A stretch of DNA of 9,270 nucleotides from the NCBI GenBank assembly GCA_019246575.1, contig JAFAQG010000059.1:1-9270 (forward strand). Reading direction: 5' to 3'. The stretch is from Acidobacteriaceae bacterium. Its GTDB lineage: Bacteria > Acidobacteriota > Terriglobia > Bryobacterales > Bryobacteraceae. Below are positions 1 to 5,676 of the stretch, one piece after another (positions within the stretch are counted from its first letter, which is position 1; the number at the start of each line of letters is the position of its first letter). A program made the position numbers and the translations under genes. The notes below the pieces were generated by a model. It ran no database searches and was not told where the DNA came from. It saw only the letters and a program-made list of their open reading frames with translations.

Positions 1-1
1 G

Positions 2-61
2 GCGTCCGCAAATGCACGCCCTGAACATCTGCCGTTGCAATTCAACCCACCATCCGCATGA
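2..61 (+). CDS. 3' end of an unidentified upstream gene (partial)
   Basis: The frame beginning at base 2 stays open from the window edge and ends in a TGA at 59-61, giving a 19-residue tail ending PEHLPLQFNPPSA. The stop overlaps the ATG of the AtuA-family gene in an ATGA, the same junction seen between the next two genes, and the AtuA gene has no Shine-Dalgarno of its own. That is what makes me read this as the end of a real coupled gene. The tail is too short to identify. In known acyclic-terpene and leucine-type pathways the neighbours of AtuA are acyl-CoA carboxylase or dehydrogenase genes, so one of those is a reasonable but unproven guess. Confidence 0.5.
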   Translation, partial: ASANARPEHLPLQFNPPSA

Positions 62-1392
62 TCAGAATCGCAAACGGTCAGGGCTTCTGGGGCGACTGGC
101 AGGAAGCTCCTGTGCGCCTGGTCGAGGGCGGTCCGCTGAATTACTTGACGCTCGATTATCTCGCCGAAGTGACCATGTCGATCCTGCAAAAGCAGCGGAA
201 AGTGAACCCGGCTCTCGGCTACGCGCGTGATTTCCCGCCCTTGATTGGCCGTATCGCGCATGCGATCCGAGAAAGAAACATCCGAGTGATCGCAAACGCG
301 GGTGGCGTGAATCCGGTTGCCTGCGCGCGAGAGGTCAAACGCCTTGCGCCTCAATTGAGAGTTGCGGTTGTGCTTGGCGACGACATTCTGGATCGCATCG
401 ATGACTTACTCGCGCACGGGGAAGAGCTGCGAAACATAGATACGAACGAGCCGCTTTCGAGCATTCGCGACCGCATCCAAAGCGCGAACGTCTATATCGG
501 GGCCTTTCCGCTCGCTGAAGCGTTACAAACCGGCGCAGATGTCGTCATCACCGGCCGGTGTGCCGATGCCGCCTTAGCGCTCGCGCCGATGGTTCACGAA
601 TTCGGCTGGAACCCCGAACAATGGGACCTGCTCGCCTCGGGCATCGTCGCCGGGCATGTCATTGAATGCGGCGCACAGGCGACGGGCGGCAACTCTACTG
701 CGGATTGGCAGTCCACGCCGGACTTTGCGAATATTGGTTACCCGATCATCGAGGCGAACCCCGACGGAACGATGATCATCACCAAACACCAGGGCACGGG
801 CGGGCGAGTGACTAAGGCGACCGTTACCGAACAACTGCTGTATGAGATCGGCGATCCGTCTTCTTACATGACCCCTGATGTGATTGCCGATTTCACCACT
901 GTTCGACTCGCCGCCGATGGACCCGATCGCGTCGCAATCAGCGGTGCAACGGGCCGGAAAAGGCCGGAGCTTCTGAAGGCTTCTATGTCCTATCGATACG
1001 GCTGGAAGTGCGTCGGAACGCTCGTTTACTCTGCGCCCGACGCACTATGCAAGGCGCAAACCGCGGAGGGCATCGTGCGGCAACGTCTCGCTGACTTAAA
1101 TCTTCATTTCGAAAAACTCCACACCGAATTTTTCGGAGTAAATGCGTGTCATGCACATCTCGCCCCAGCCATTCCCCAGCCCGCCGAAGTACAATTGCGA
1201 ATCGGCGCTCGCGGAGAGGACAGGGAAGCGCTCGAACGCTTCAGCCGTGAACTCATACCACTTGTATTGAGCGGCCCTCCGACCGCGACCGGTTACGGCG
1301 ACGGCCGTCCACAAGTCCGTGAAGTTGTCGCTTACTGGCCTGCGCTGATGCCGCGTAGTGTCGTGGCGCCTCGCGTCGAGGTGATCGAATGA
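58..1392 (+). CDS. Acyclic terpene utilization AtuA-family protein (DUF1446)
   Basis: A 444-residue cytoplasmic protein matching the N-terminal domain of AtuA (DUF1446). Visible family hallmarks are the opening IRIANGQGFWGDW, the EGGPLNYLTLDYLAE block (residues 23-37), NAGGVNPVACA (80-90), ITGRCADAAL (164-173), ECGAQATGGN (203-212) and HQGTGGRVT (244-252). AtuA belongs to the citronellol/geraniol degradation cluster of Pseudomonas and related acyl-CoA pathways, but its chemistry is not established. Full AtuA proteins of about 590 residues carry an extra C-terminal domain. Here that domain is a separate gene directly downstream, overlapping by ATGA. The ATG at 58 is chosen because the family N-terminus begins right there. 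No Shine-Dalgarno is visible, so translation is probably coupled to the preceding frame. The pathway substrate (terpenoid or another branched acyl-CoA) cannot be decided from this window. Confidence 0.9.
   Translation: MIRIANGQGFWGDWQEAPVRLVEGGPLNYLTLDYLAEVTMSILQKQRKVNPALGYARDFPPLIGRIAHAIRERNIRVIANAGGVNPVACAREVKRLAPQLRVAVVLGDDILDRIDDLLAHGEELRNIDTNEPLSSIRDRIQSANVYIGAFPLAEALQTGADVVITGRCADAALALAPMVHEFGWNPEQWDLLASGIVAGHVIECGAQATGGNSTADWQSTPDFANIGYPIIEANPDGTMIITKHQGTGGRVTKATVTEQLLYEIGDPSSYMTPDVIADFTTVRLAADGPDRVAISGATGRKRPELLKASMSYRYGWKCVGTLVYSAPDALCKAQTAEGIVRQRLADLNLHFEKLHTEFFGVNACHAHLAPAIPQPAEVQLRIGARGEDREALERFSRELIPLVLSGPPTATGYGDGRPQVREVVAYWPALMPRSVVAPRVEVIE
1378..1384 (+). promoter_or_regulatory. 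Shine-Dalgarno GAGGTGA for the small AtuA-like gene
   Basis: GAGGTGA lies inside the end of the AtuA frame, four bases before the ATG at 1389. The same heptamer recurs before the enoyl-CoA hydratase gene, which supports both start choices. Confidence 0.7.
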
Positions 1393-1721
1393 AGATTCGC
1401 TTGTCGTCCATCGCTCACGCGCGCTCAGGCGATAAAGGCGATATCTCCAACATCGGCGTGATCGCAAACGAAGACCGCTATTATCCTGTCTTGGTGCGCG
1501 AAGTGACGGCCGAACGTGTGAAGCAGCATTTCGGCGCGCTGGTGAAAGGCCGGGTCACGCGTTACGAAATGCCGAACCTTTCCGCGCTGAATTTCGTGAT
1601 GGAACAGGCGCTCGATGGCGGCGGTACCATTTCGCTGCGCACGGATGCGCAGGGCAAAACGCATGCGGCAGCGTTGCTAATGATGCAAATCGAGGTGAGT
1701 GCAGATGAATTTGCTGGTTGA
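1389..1721 (+). CDS. AtuA-like C-terminal (ferredoxin-fold) domain protein
   Basis: A 110-residue protein corresponding to the C-terminal AtuA-like domain that is fused to DUF1446 in full-length AtuA. Recognisable features are the start KIRLSSIAHARSGDKGDISNIGVIA, with the conserved ARSGDKGD followed by N and G, a central strand-helix region around residues 35-60 (VTAERVKQHFGALVKGRVTRYEMP), and NLSALNFVMEQALDGGGTISLRTDAQGK, the closing family block. Its ATG overlaps the stop of the AtuA gene (ATGA at 1389-1392) and has GAGGTGA four bases upstream. Its own end overlaps the enoyl-CoA hydratase gene. The tight coupling suggests that the two AtuA pieces are made in equal amounts and assemble. Function is unknown beyond that association. 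Confidence 0.87.
   Translation: MKIRLSSIAHARSGDKGDISNIGVIANEDRYYPVLVREVTAERVKQHFGALVKGRVTRYEMPNLSALNFVMEQALDGGGTISLRTDAQGKTHAAALLMMQIEVSADEFAG
1692..1698 (+). promoter_or_regulatory. Shine-Dalgarno GAGGTGA deciding the enoyl-CoA hydratase start
   Basis: GAGGTGA ends at 1698 and directly abuts an in-frame GTG at 1699, which leaves no spacer. It stands six bases before the ATG at 1705. Normal spacing therefore favours the ATG at 1705 over the GTG. Confidence 0.65.
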
Positions 1722-2523
1722 GACACATCACCGTGTGCGGCGTATCGTCCTCAACCGACCCGAGAAACGCAACGCCCTTACAGGCGAAATGTGCGACGGA
1801 CTCGCGCGGGCAATTGAATCCGCGCAGAGCGATCCGAACGTCGGCTGTATTTTCATCACGGCCGTCGGACAGGTCTTCTCGGCCGGCATGGACTTGGACG
1901 AAGCGCTATCTGCAAGCGGGCCTGAATTGGGCGCCATCCACGAAAAGCTCTTCACCATCGGCGCGGAATCGGAGAAACCGATCGTTGTCGCCGTGAACGG
2001 CGCGGCGCTCGGCGGAGGCCTCGGCCTGGTCGCGCAAGGGCACGTCGTTATCGCCGAAGAGAGCTCGAAATTCGGACTTCCCGAGATCCATATAGGACTG
2101 TGGCCATTTCTTGTCTACCGCGCAATCGAAGCGGCCATCGGCGAACGCCGCACGCTTGAGCTCAGTCTTACCGGCCGTGTATTTTCGGCGCATAATGCAC
2201 TTGCTTGGGGAATGGTGAGCCAGGTCTGCCGCGACGACGAAGTATGCGACCGCGCTGCTGCCGTCGCACGCGATTTGGCAAAAGCGTCTCCGGCGGCAAT
2301 CGCAGCAGGGATGCGCTACGCCCGGGAAGCTCGCGGGAAATCATGGAGCGAGGCTGGCGAGCTCGGCCGCGACTTGCGCGAAACGCTGATGCAGAGCGAC
2401 GATTTTCGCCAGGGATGTGCCGCGTTCAAAGCCAAGCGTGAACCGGAATGGCCCAGCATGCCTGGTGAGTTCTATGCCGCACGCAGAAAACACGAAAACC
2501 ATGTGCAAACGGGAAAGTCATAA
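1705..2523 (+). CDS. Enoyl-CoA hydratase/isomerase family protein (crotonase fold)
   Basis: A 272-residue crotonase-fold protein acting on acyl-CoA thioesters in the cytoplasm. Visible blocks are LNRPEKRNALT near the N-terminus, FSAGMDL (first oxyanion-hole strand), GAALGGGLGL (residues 99-108, second oxyanion hole) and FGLPEIHIGLWP (123-134), then the LSLTGRVFSAHNALAWGMVSQV block. Aligned by eye to rat mitochondrial enoyl-CoA hydratase, the glutamate of FGLPE (E127) matches catalytic Glu164, but the Glu144 position is glycine (G107, in GGGLG). Only one of the two hydratase acids is therefore present, as in isomerase-type members, and assignment as a true hydratase is uncertain. It ends the AtuA operon, overlapping the preceding gene by 17 bases. 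An alternative GTG start at 1699 would add two residues. Confidence 0.9.
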   Translation: MNLLVETHHRVRRIVLNRPEKRNALTGEMCDGLARAIESAQSDPNVGCIFITAVGQVFSAGMDLDEALSASGPELGAIHEKLFTIGAESEKPIVVAVNGAALGGGLGLVAQGHVVIAEESSKFGLPEIHIGLWPFLVYRAIEAAIGERRTLELSLTGRVFSAHNALAWGMVSQVCRDDEVCDRAAAVARDLAKASPAAIAAGMRYAREARGKSWSEAGELGRDLRETLMQSDDFRQGCAAFKAKREPEWPSMPGEFYAARRKHENHVQTGKS

Positions 2524-2603
2524 GGATCGCTCGGCCGATCGCGACCAGCGGCCTGGCGCTACTGGTACGAAACACTCCGACTCAGAACCCGTCTAAGTTC
2601 AAG

Positions 2604-2613
2604 AGGAGAGGTG
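2604..2613 (+). promoter_or_regulatory. Purine-rich ribosome binding site before a GTG start
   Basis: AGGAG at 2604-2608 and GAGGTG at 2608-2613 precede the GTG at 2619 by ten and five bases. A GTG at 2611 can be excluded because it meets a TGA three codons later. This fixes 2619 as the start of the Tat-leader protein. Confidence 0.6.
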
Positions 2614-2618
2614 TCGGC

Positions 2619-2990
2619 GTGAGCGAGAACAATCCTGAGAAACAACAGTCACTTCGAACCATTACGGAAGACGAAATCGTCACCGAGCGGACCCTGCCAA
2701 GGCGCTCCTTCCTGAGCAGAAGTGGAGCGTTGCTGGCGGGCGCTGCAGCCATACTCTCGGGCACAAGGGCCCTCGCGCAGGACGATCCCGCGAAGCGGCC
2801 CGACGACGTACGCAAGCCCGAGGACACCGCCAAACCCGAAGAGCGGCCCAAATCGGAGAAGGAACGCAAGGCCGAGGCTCGCCGCAACGCGGAGGCTCGC
2901 CGCAAATCCGAGGCTCGGCGCAAAGAGGACGATGCCGCTAAATCGGGCGATGCGCCGAAACCCGCCGATCCCGACAAGCCCCGTCCGTAA
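2619..2990 (+). CDS. Tat-leader, Lys/Arg/Glu-rich repeat protein of unknown function
   Basis: I do not recognise a family for this 123-residue protein. Residues 24-53 form a twin-arginine signal: LPRRSFLSR, a hydrophobic alanine/leucine stretch (about 36-47), then ALA just before QDD, the likely signal peptidase site after residue 53. The mature part would be only about 70 residues, almost entirely K, R, E, D, A and P, with the six-residue repeat AEARRN / AEARRK / SEARRK at 85-102. It looks disordered or a single charged helix, with no cysteine and no catalytic motif. This is odd for the Tat route, which normally carries folded or cofactor-bearing proteins. It starts with GTG behind a good ribosome binding site, 95 bases after the AtuA operon. 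A JmjC/cupin oxygenase gene begins 38 bases downstream, so the two are probably cotranscribed. A role as substrate or partner of that enzyme is speculation. Confidence 0.72.
   Translation: MSENNPEKQQSLRTITEDEIVTERTLPRRSFLSRSGALLAGAAAILSGTRALAQDDPAKRPDDVRKPEDTAKPEERPKSEKERKAEARRNAEARRKSEARRKEDDAAKSGDAPKPADPDKPRP
2871..2924 (+). repeat. Three tandem 18-bp units encoding (A/S)EARR(N/K)
   Basis: Units 2871-2888, 2889-2906 and 2907-2924 share the core CGAGGCTCGCCGCAA with a few substitutions (the second has GGAGGCTC, the third CTCGGCGC). A degenerate fourth unit (2853-2870, SEKERK) precedes them. The period is exactly six codons, so copy-number change would keep the frame of the charged repeat protein. 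Confidence 0.8.
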
Positions 2991-3028
2991 CCATTCACTC
3001 GACCGGGCCCACTGCTCCGTTTGCACCG

Positions 3029-4234
3029 TTGTCCAGCTTGAATTCAGCGGAAACGCCTTCGCTCGCGTGGCTGCTAAGACCCGTAAGTACCGAAAACTAT
3101 TTTCAAAACTACTGGGAAAAACAGCCGCTGGTCATTAAACGCCAGCAACCCCAATATCTCAGTTCGCTGTTGTCTTTTGCGGACATAGACCGCGTTATCA
3201 CCACTCTCGACCGCCGTTATCCCGACATTTGTCTGAAAAATGCGAACGATCCCAGCCTGACTCCCAGCGATTACACATTCGAGGGCGGCGCTCTCGATGT
3301 GGCGAAAGTTTATGAATTATTCGAGCGCGGTTCAACCATAACTTTGGCGTTTTTGGATACGGTGCTTCCCGCTCTTACCCTGTTGTGCCGCACTCTTGAA
3401 AGGGAGTTCAGTTGCCCGTTTCAGACCAACGTCTACATGACCCCGCCCGGAGCGCAAGGCGCCAAACCGCATTACGACACGCATGACGTCTTTGTTCTCC
3501 AAATTGCCGGGTCCAAGCAATGGACGATTTTCGGAACTCCCGTCGAATCGCCGTTGCCGGGCCAGGAGTTCGATGAGCGAGTTCATCAACTCGGCGCTCC
3601 CACGCTCGAATTCGACTTGAATCCGGGAGATGTGGCATACATTCCGCGGGGAGTGGCACACGAGGCCCGTTCGACGGATACCGTTTCCCTGCACATTACA
3701 ACCGGCATTCTTAGATACACATGGGCAGACCTGCTTCTGGAATCGATCGCCGCTGCCAGCCTCAACGACCCGGCATTCCGCAAAGCTCTGCCGCCCGGAT
3801 TTGCCCGTACTGACTTTGACCGGACCGAAGCCCGAAACACCATGCGCGAGCTCTTGCGTCACGCTGCATCCGCGGACTCGAGCTTCGACTCTGCACTCGA
3901 CAGCTTTATCGACAAATTTCTCTCTAAGTGCCCTCCCGTGCTCGAAGGACAGATGGCGCAATTGGCGGCTCTCGATTCTCTGAACGTCGATAGTGTTGTC
4001 GGTGCGCGCCCGGGCCTGATTTACCGGCTCCGCAACCAAGGAGCTTCAGCTGCAGTCGAGATCTACGGCGGCAGGATCATGTTTCCAGGCGAGGTTCGCG
4101 AAGCAGTCCGATATGCGCTGAGCGCTCCGCGCTTCGAGATACGAGATCTTCCCGGCAACCTGGACGATGCCGGCAAGCTAACGCTCATTCGGCGTCTCAT
4201 TCGGGAAGGCTTGGTGTTAACCCTCTCGGTCTGA
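3029..4234 (+). CDS. JmjC/cupin 2-oxoglutarate oxygenase (Cupin_4, ribosomal-oxygenase type)
   Basis: A 401-residue protein with the layout of bacterial ribosomal oxygenases (YcfD/RoxA, MINA53/NO66 type). These Fe(II)/2-oxoglutarate enzymes hydroxylate arginine or histidine side chains of ribosomal proteins. It begins with the family N-terminus YFQNYWEKQPLVIKR (residues 24-38). The cupin core NVYMTPPGAQGAKPHYDTHDVFVLQIAGSKQW supplies the HxD metal pair H148 and D150, and GVAHEA supplies the distal H211. The C-terminal 65 residues (FPGEVREAVRYALSAPRFEIRDLPG...LIRRLIREGLVLTL) fit the winged-helix domain of this group. The start is a TTG at 3029 (or 3038) with no clear Shine-Dalgarno. No ATG or GTG lies closer to the conserved N-terminus. 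Its stop is five bases from the stop of the convergent membrane-protein gene. The real substrate is unknown; the adjacent basic repeat protein is a candidate. Confidence 0.87.
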   Translation: MSSLNSAETPSLAWLLRPVSTENYFQNYWEKQPLVIKRQQPQYLSSLLSFADIDRVITTLDRRYPDICLKNANDPSLTPSDYTFEGGALDVAKVYELFERGSTITLAFLDTVLPALTLLCRTLEREFSCPFQTNVYMTPPGAQGAKPHYDTHDVFVLQIAGSKQWTIFGTPVESPLPGQEFDERVHQLGAPTLEFDLNPGDVAYIPRGVAHEARSTDTVSLHITTGILRYTWADLLLESIAAASLNDPAFRKALPPGFARTDFDRTEARNTMRELLRHAASADSSFDSALDSFIDKFLSKCPPVLEGQMAQLAALDSLNVDSVVGARPGLIYRLRNQGASAAVEIYGGRIMFPGEVREAVRYALSAPRFEIRDLPGNLDDAGKLTLIRRLIREGLVLTLSV

Positions 4235-4239
4235 CCTTT

Positions 4240-4812
4240 TCAGCCTGCCTCCGAATCGACACCGTTCGTGACTTCATTCCTGCCGTGATCTCCGTGTCGA
4301 ACAGCGATAAATGTCACCGTATCCCAGGCGTTATGCACGCCGACAAAGAGAAATACGAGAGCGTCGACGGCGATGATGACGAATGACCACGTTGCGTTCC
4401 ACCACATCAGGGCGGCAGCACCGCCTGCAAGCGCGACGTGCCCGACAAGCGGGAACACGATGTACCACGCCCAATCCACTAAGTCCGGCCGGTAAGCTGC
4501 GCGCCCAGCGTGCCACATAATTCTGAACGAATACGCGATTCCTGCCACGCCCAACCCACCTAGACACAGGCCAAGGCTGAGTGAGGTTTGCCACGGCGCT
4601 GTCATTACAGCGGAGATCAGAAGTGCAGTACAGAAGTGCATCACCGTCGGCGTCCCGAACGCATGGATGTCACGCATCGTGCCCGCCGCCCTGGCTTGCG
4701 TTACGAGCGTGATGACGACAAATTGAAGACCCGTCAGGGCTCCGCCCGACGAGCCAACGATCACATAAAAGTTTTGCCAGCCGGCGAGCGATGTCTCTAT
4801 GAACTGATTCAT
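4240..4812 (-). CDS. Integral membrane protein of unknown function, about five helices
   Basis: From the ATG at 4812 the product has 190 residues and begins MNQFIETSLAGWQNFYVIVGSS. Hydrophobic segments can be seen at about residues 15-38, 57-73, 77-100, 115-136 and 140-160, followed by a short polar tail. The motif WQNFYVIVGSSGGALTGLQFVVITLV is characteristic of a group of small bacterial membrane proteins of unknown role that I know only as hypothetical. A longer frame from a TTG at 4863 would add 17 residues, but that addition is encoded by an inverted repeat and lacks the family look, so I prefer 4812. Neither start has a strong Shine-Dalgarno. The gene lies 66 bases after the SnoaL-like gene on the same strand, so the two may share a transcript. 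It converges on the oxygenase gene with five bases between stops. Confidence 0.75.
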   Translation of the reverse strand: MNQFIETSLAGWQNFYVIVGSSGGALTGLQFVVITLVTQARAAGTMRDIHAFGTPTVMHFCTALLISAVMTAPWQTSLSLGLCLGGLGVAGIAYSFRIMWHAGRAAYRPDLVDWAWYIVFPLVGHVALAGGAAALMWWNATWSFVIIAVDALVFLFVGVHNAWDTVTFIAVRHGDHGRNEVTNGVDSEAG

Positions 4813-4816
4813 GATG

Positions 4817-4848
4817 CCCAGAGCCGCTGAGTATATCGCGGCTCTGGG
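4817..4848 (-). promoter_or_regulatory. Perfect 11-bp inverted repeat just before the membrane-protein start
   Basis: CCCAGAGCCGC (4817-4827) and GCGGCTCTGGG (4838-4848) are exact reverse complements around a ten-base loop. The hairpin ends four bases before the ATG at 4812 and covers the place where a ribosome binding site would sit. No T-run follows on either strand, so a simple intrinsic terminator is unlikely. It could lower translation of the membrane protein, attenuate read-through from the SnoaL-like gene, or be a protein-binding site. Confidence 0.55.
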
Positions 4849-4878
4849 GCGCTCGATTAGCAAGCTGCAGAGCTATGT

Positions 4879-5262
4879 TTACATGTTGTAGAAGAATTCT
4901 TCGTGGACAATCTTCCCGTCCGCGACCTTGTATACGCCTATTTCTTCCAACTGGAAGCGTCTGTTTTGCGGTTTAAACGTTACGTCCAGCTTGAACACGA
5001 CTGCGAAATGCGAACCGGCGACAAGCGGGCCTTCAACTTTAACGGAGTGGACTTCGTGGTTCGTCGTCCACCATTCGCCTTTCGCCAGGACGGCTGGAAG
5101 ACCCTTCGACTCGCGCGATTGTCCCGGAGGCGCAGCGGCTTCGACGCTCACAATGTCGTCTGAATACAATGCTCTCGTCGCCTCCTGAAATTTACCTTGC
5201 GAGCACAGCTTCACGAGCTCCTCGCCAATTTCCTTCGCAGTCATTACTTGTGTAGTAGGCAT
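4879..5262 (-). CDS. SnoaL-like / NTF2-fold domain protein
   Basis: A 127-residue soluble protein of the SnoaL-like part of the NTF2 superfamily. Members have a cone-shaped barrel with a hydrophobic pocket and range from polyketide cyclases to isomerases and binding proteins. The pattern fits one whole domain: an N-terminal helical part (EIGEELVKLCSQGKFQEATRALYSDDIVSVEA), the region GLPAVLAKGEWWTTNHEVHSVKVEGPLVAGSHFAVVFKLDV, and the closing LEEIGVYKVADGKIVHEEFFYNM. No specific substrate can be read from it. The ATG at 5262 is preceded on the minus strand by GAAGGGGAA about eight bases away, a good ribosome binding site. A 9-bp inverted repeat lies 40 bases upstream of the start. The membrane-protein gene follows on the same strand. 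Confidence 0.85.
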   Translation of the reverse strand: MPTTQVMTAKEIGEELVKLCSQGKFQEATRALYSDDIVSVEAAAPPGQSRESKGLPAVLAKGEWWTTNHEVHSVKVEGPLVAGSHFAVVFKLDVTFKPQNRRFQLEEIGVYKVADGKIVHEEFFYNM

Positions 5263-5302
5263 GTTGATTCCCCTTCGGATTGAGATTCAGTGCTGGTTCT
5301 GA

Positions 5303-5324
5303 ACGATTCAACGACTTGAATCGT
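5303..5324. promoter_or_regulatory. 22-bp inverted repeat, candidate operator of the SnoaL-like gene
   Basis: ACGATTCAA (5303-5311) and TTGAATCGT (5316-5324) are perfect reverse complements separated by CGAC. Nine-base half-sites around a four-base spacer at this distance (40 bases before the ATG at 5262) are typical of a dimeric helix-turn-helix regulator. No regulator gene is present in the window. Confidence 0.5.
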
Positions 5325-5329
5325 ACCCA

Positions 5330-5347
5330 ACCGGCCGGTACTGTACC
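5330..5347. repeat. Overlapping palindromes ACCGGCCGGT and GGTACTGTACC
   Basis: A perfect 10-bp palindrome at 5330-5339 overlaps an 11-bp one (GGTAC-T-GTACC) at 5337-5347. They sit five bases beyond the 22-bp inverted repeat, in the presumed promoter of the SnoaL-like gene. They could be further protein-binding sites, though short palindromes of this kind also arise by chance. Confidence 0.4.
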
Positions 5348-5676
5348 ATCGCATACAGCCTCGAACCAGCGGGTACGCCTAAGCGTTTCATCGTCCTGCA
5401 CTAGTACGTCGGACGACTGACCCCAAATCGACACACGGCTGAAAAAAACTTGAGGCCACGTTTTTCAGAGACGCACTTTTACGGCTTCGTGTTCCGGCTT
5501 CTCTGATTCTGAGCCCCAGATCGCGGGATCGTTAGCATTCATCGAAGAATCCGGACGTGCAGAACGAGTTCTCCTCGATTTCGAACGTCGTGACCGTTTT
5601 CAGGCCTTTCAGGTATTTCTGACCGATCCAAACGAGTTTATATCGCAACTGAAATGACAGGGCTTCACGCCCGCAG

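Larger units (their letters stand above)
5263..5676. other. Gene-poor 414-base divergent spacer rich in inverted repeats
   Basis: This stretch separates the start of the SnoaL-like gene (leftward) from the start of the NucS-like gene (rightward), so it should hold both promoters. I see no sigma-70 promoter strong enough to call; TTTATA at 5637-5642 is a weak -10-like match. It contains dyads at 5303-5324, 5330-5339, 5337-5347, 5391-5416 and 5439-5468. Five copies of GTAC occur between 5323 and 5407. Two short overlapping frames at 5454-5657 (plus) and about 5532-5676 (minus) read tolerably, but neither has a convincing start. A frame at 5192-5434 (minus) runs into the SnoaL-like gene and is probably not translated. 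Confidence 0.55.

Noticed and set aside
2525..2566. Short GC-rich inverted repeats after the enoyl-CoA hydratase gene as a terminator
   Set aside because: Stems are five bases or need bulges (GATCG/CGATC, ACCAG/CTGGT) and no T-run follows.
2582..2998. Serine- and arginine-rich minus-strand frame of 138 codons
   Set aside because: Its repeats are the antisense of the AEARRK repeat gene. The plus frame has a Tat signal and a ribosome binding site.
3332..4039. 235-codon open frame on the minus strand
   Set aside because: It lies wholly inside the oxygenase gene, which has all its family motifs; the antisense product has no recognisable features.
5418..5429. CTGACCCCAAAT motif as the end of a transposon or REP-type element
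   Set aside because: It resembles repeat ends seen in some bacteria, but there is only one copy, no inverted partner and no transposase in the window.
5192..5434. 80-codon minus-strand frame before the SnoaL-like gene
   Set aside because: It overlaps 71 bases of the SnoaL-like gene, whose own start has a good ribosome binding site. The product resembles nothing known and its GTG start has no Shine-Dalgarno.
5439..5468. CTGAAAAA/TTTTTCAG stem as an intrinsic terminator
   Set aside because: The stem is A/T only with a 14-base loop and no GC-rich part, and no gene ends just before it on either strand.
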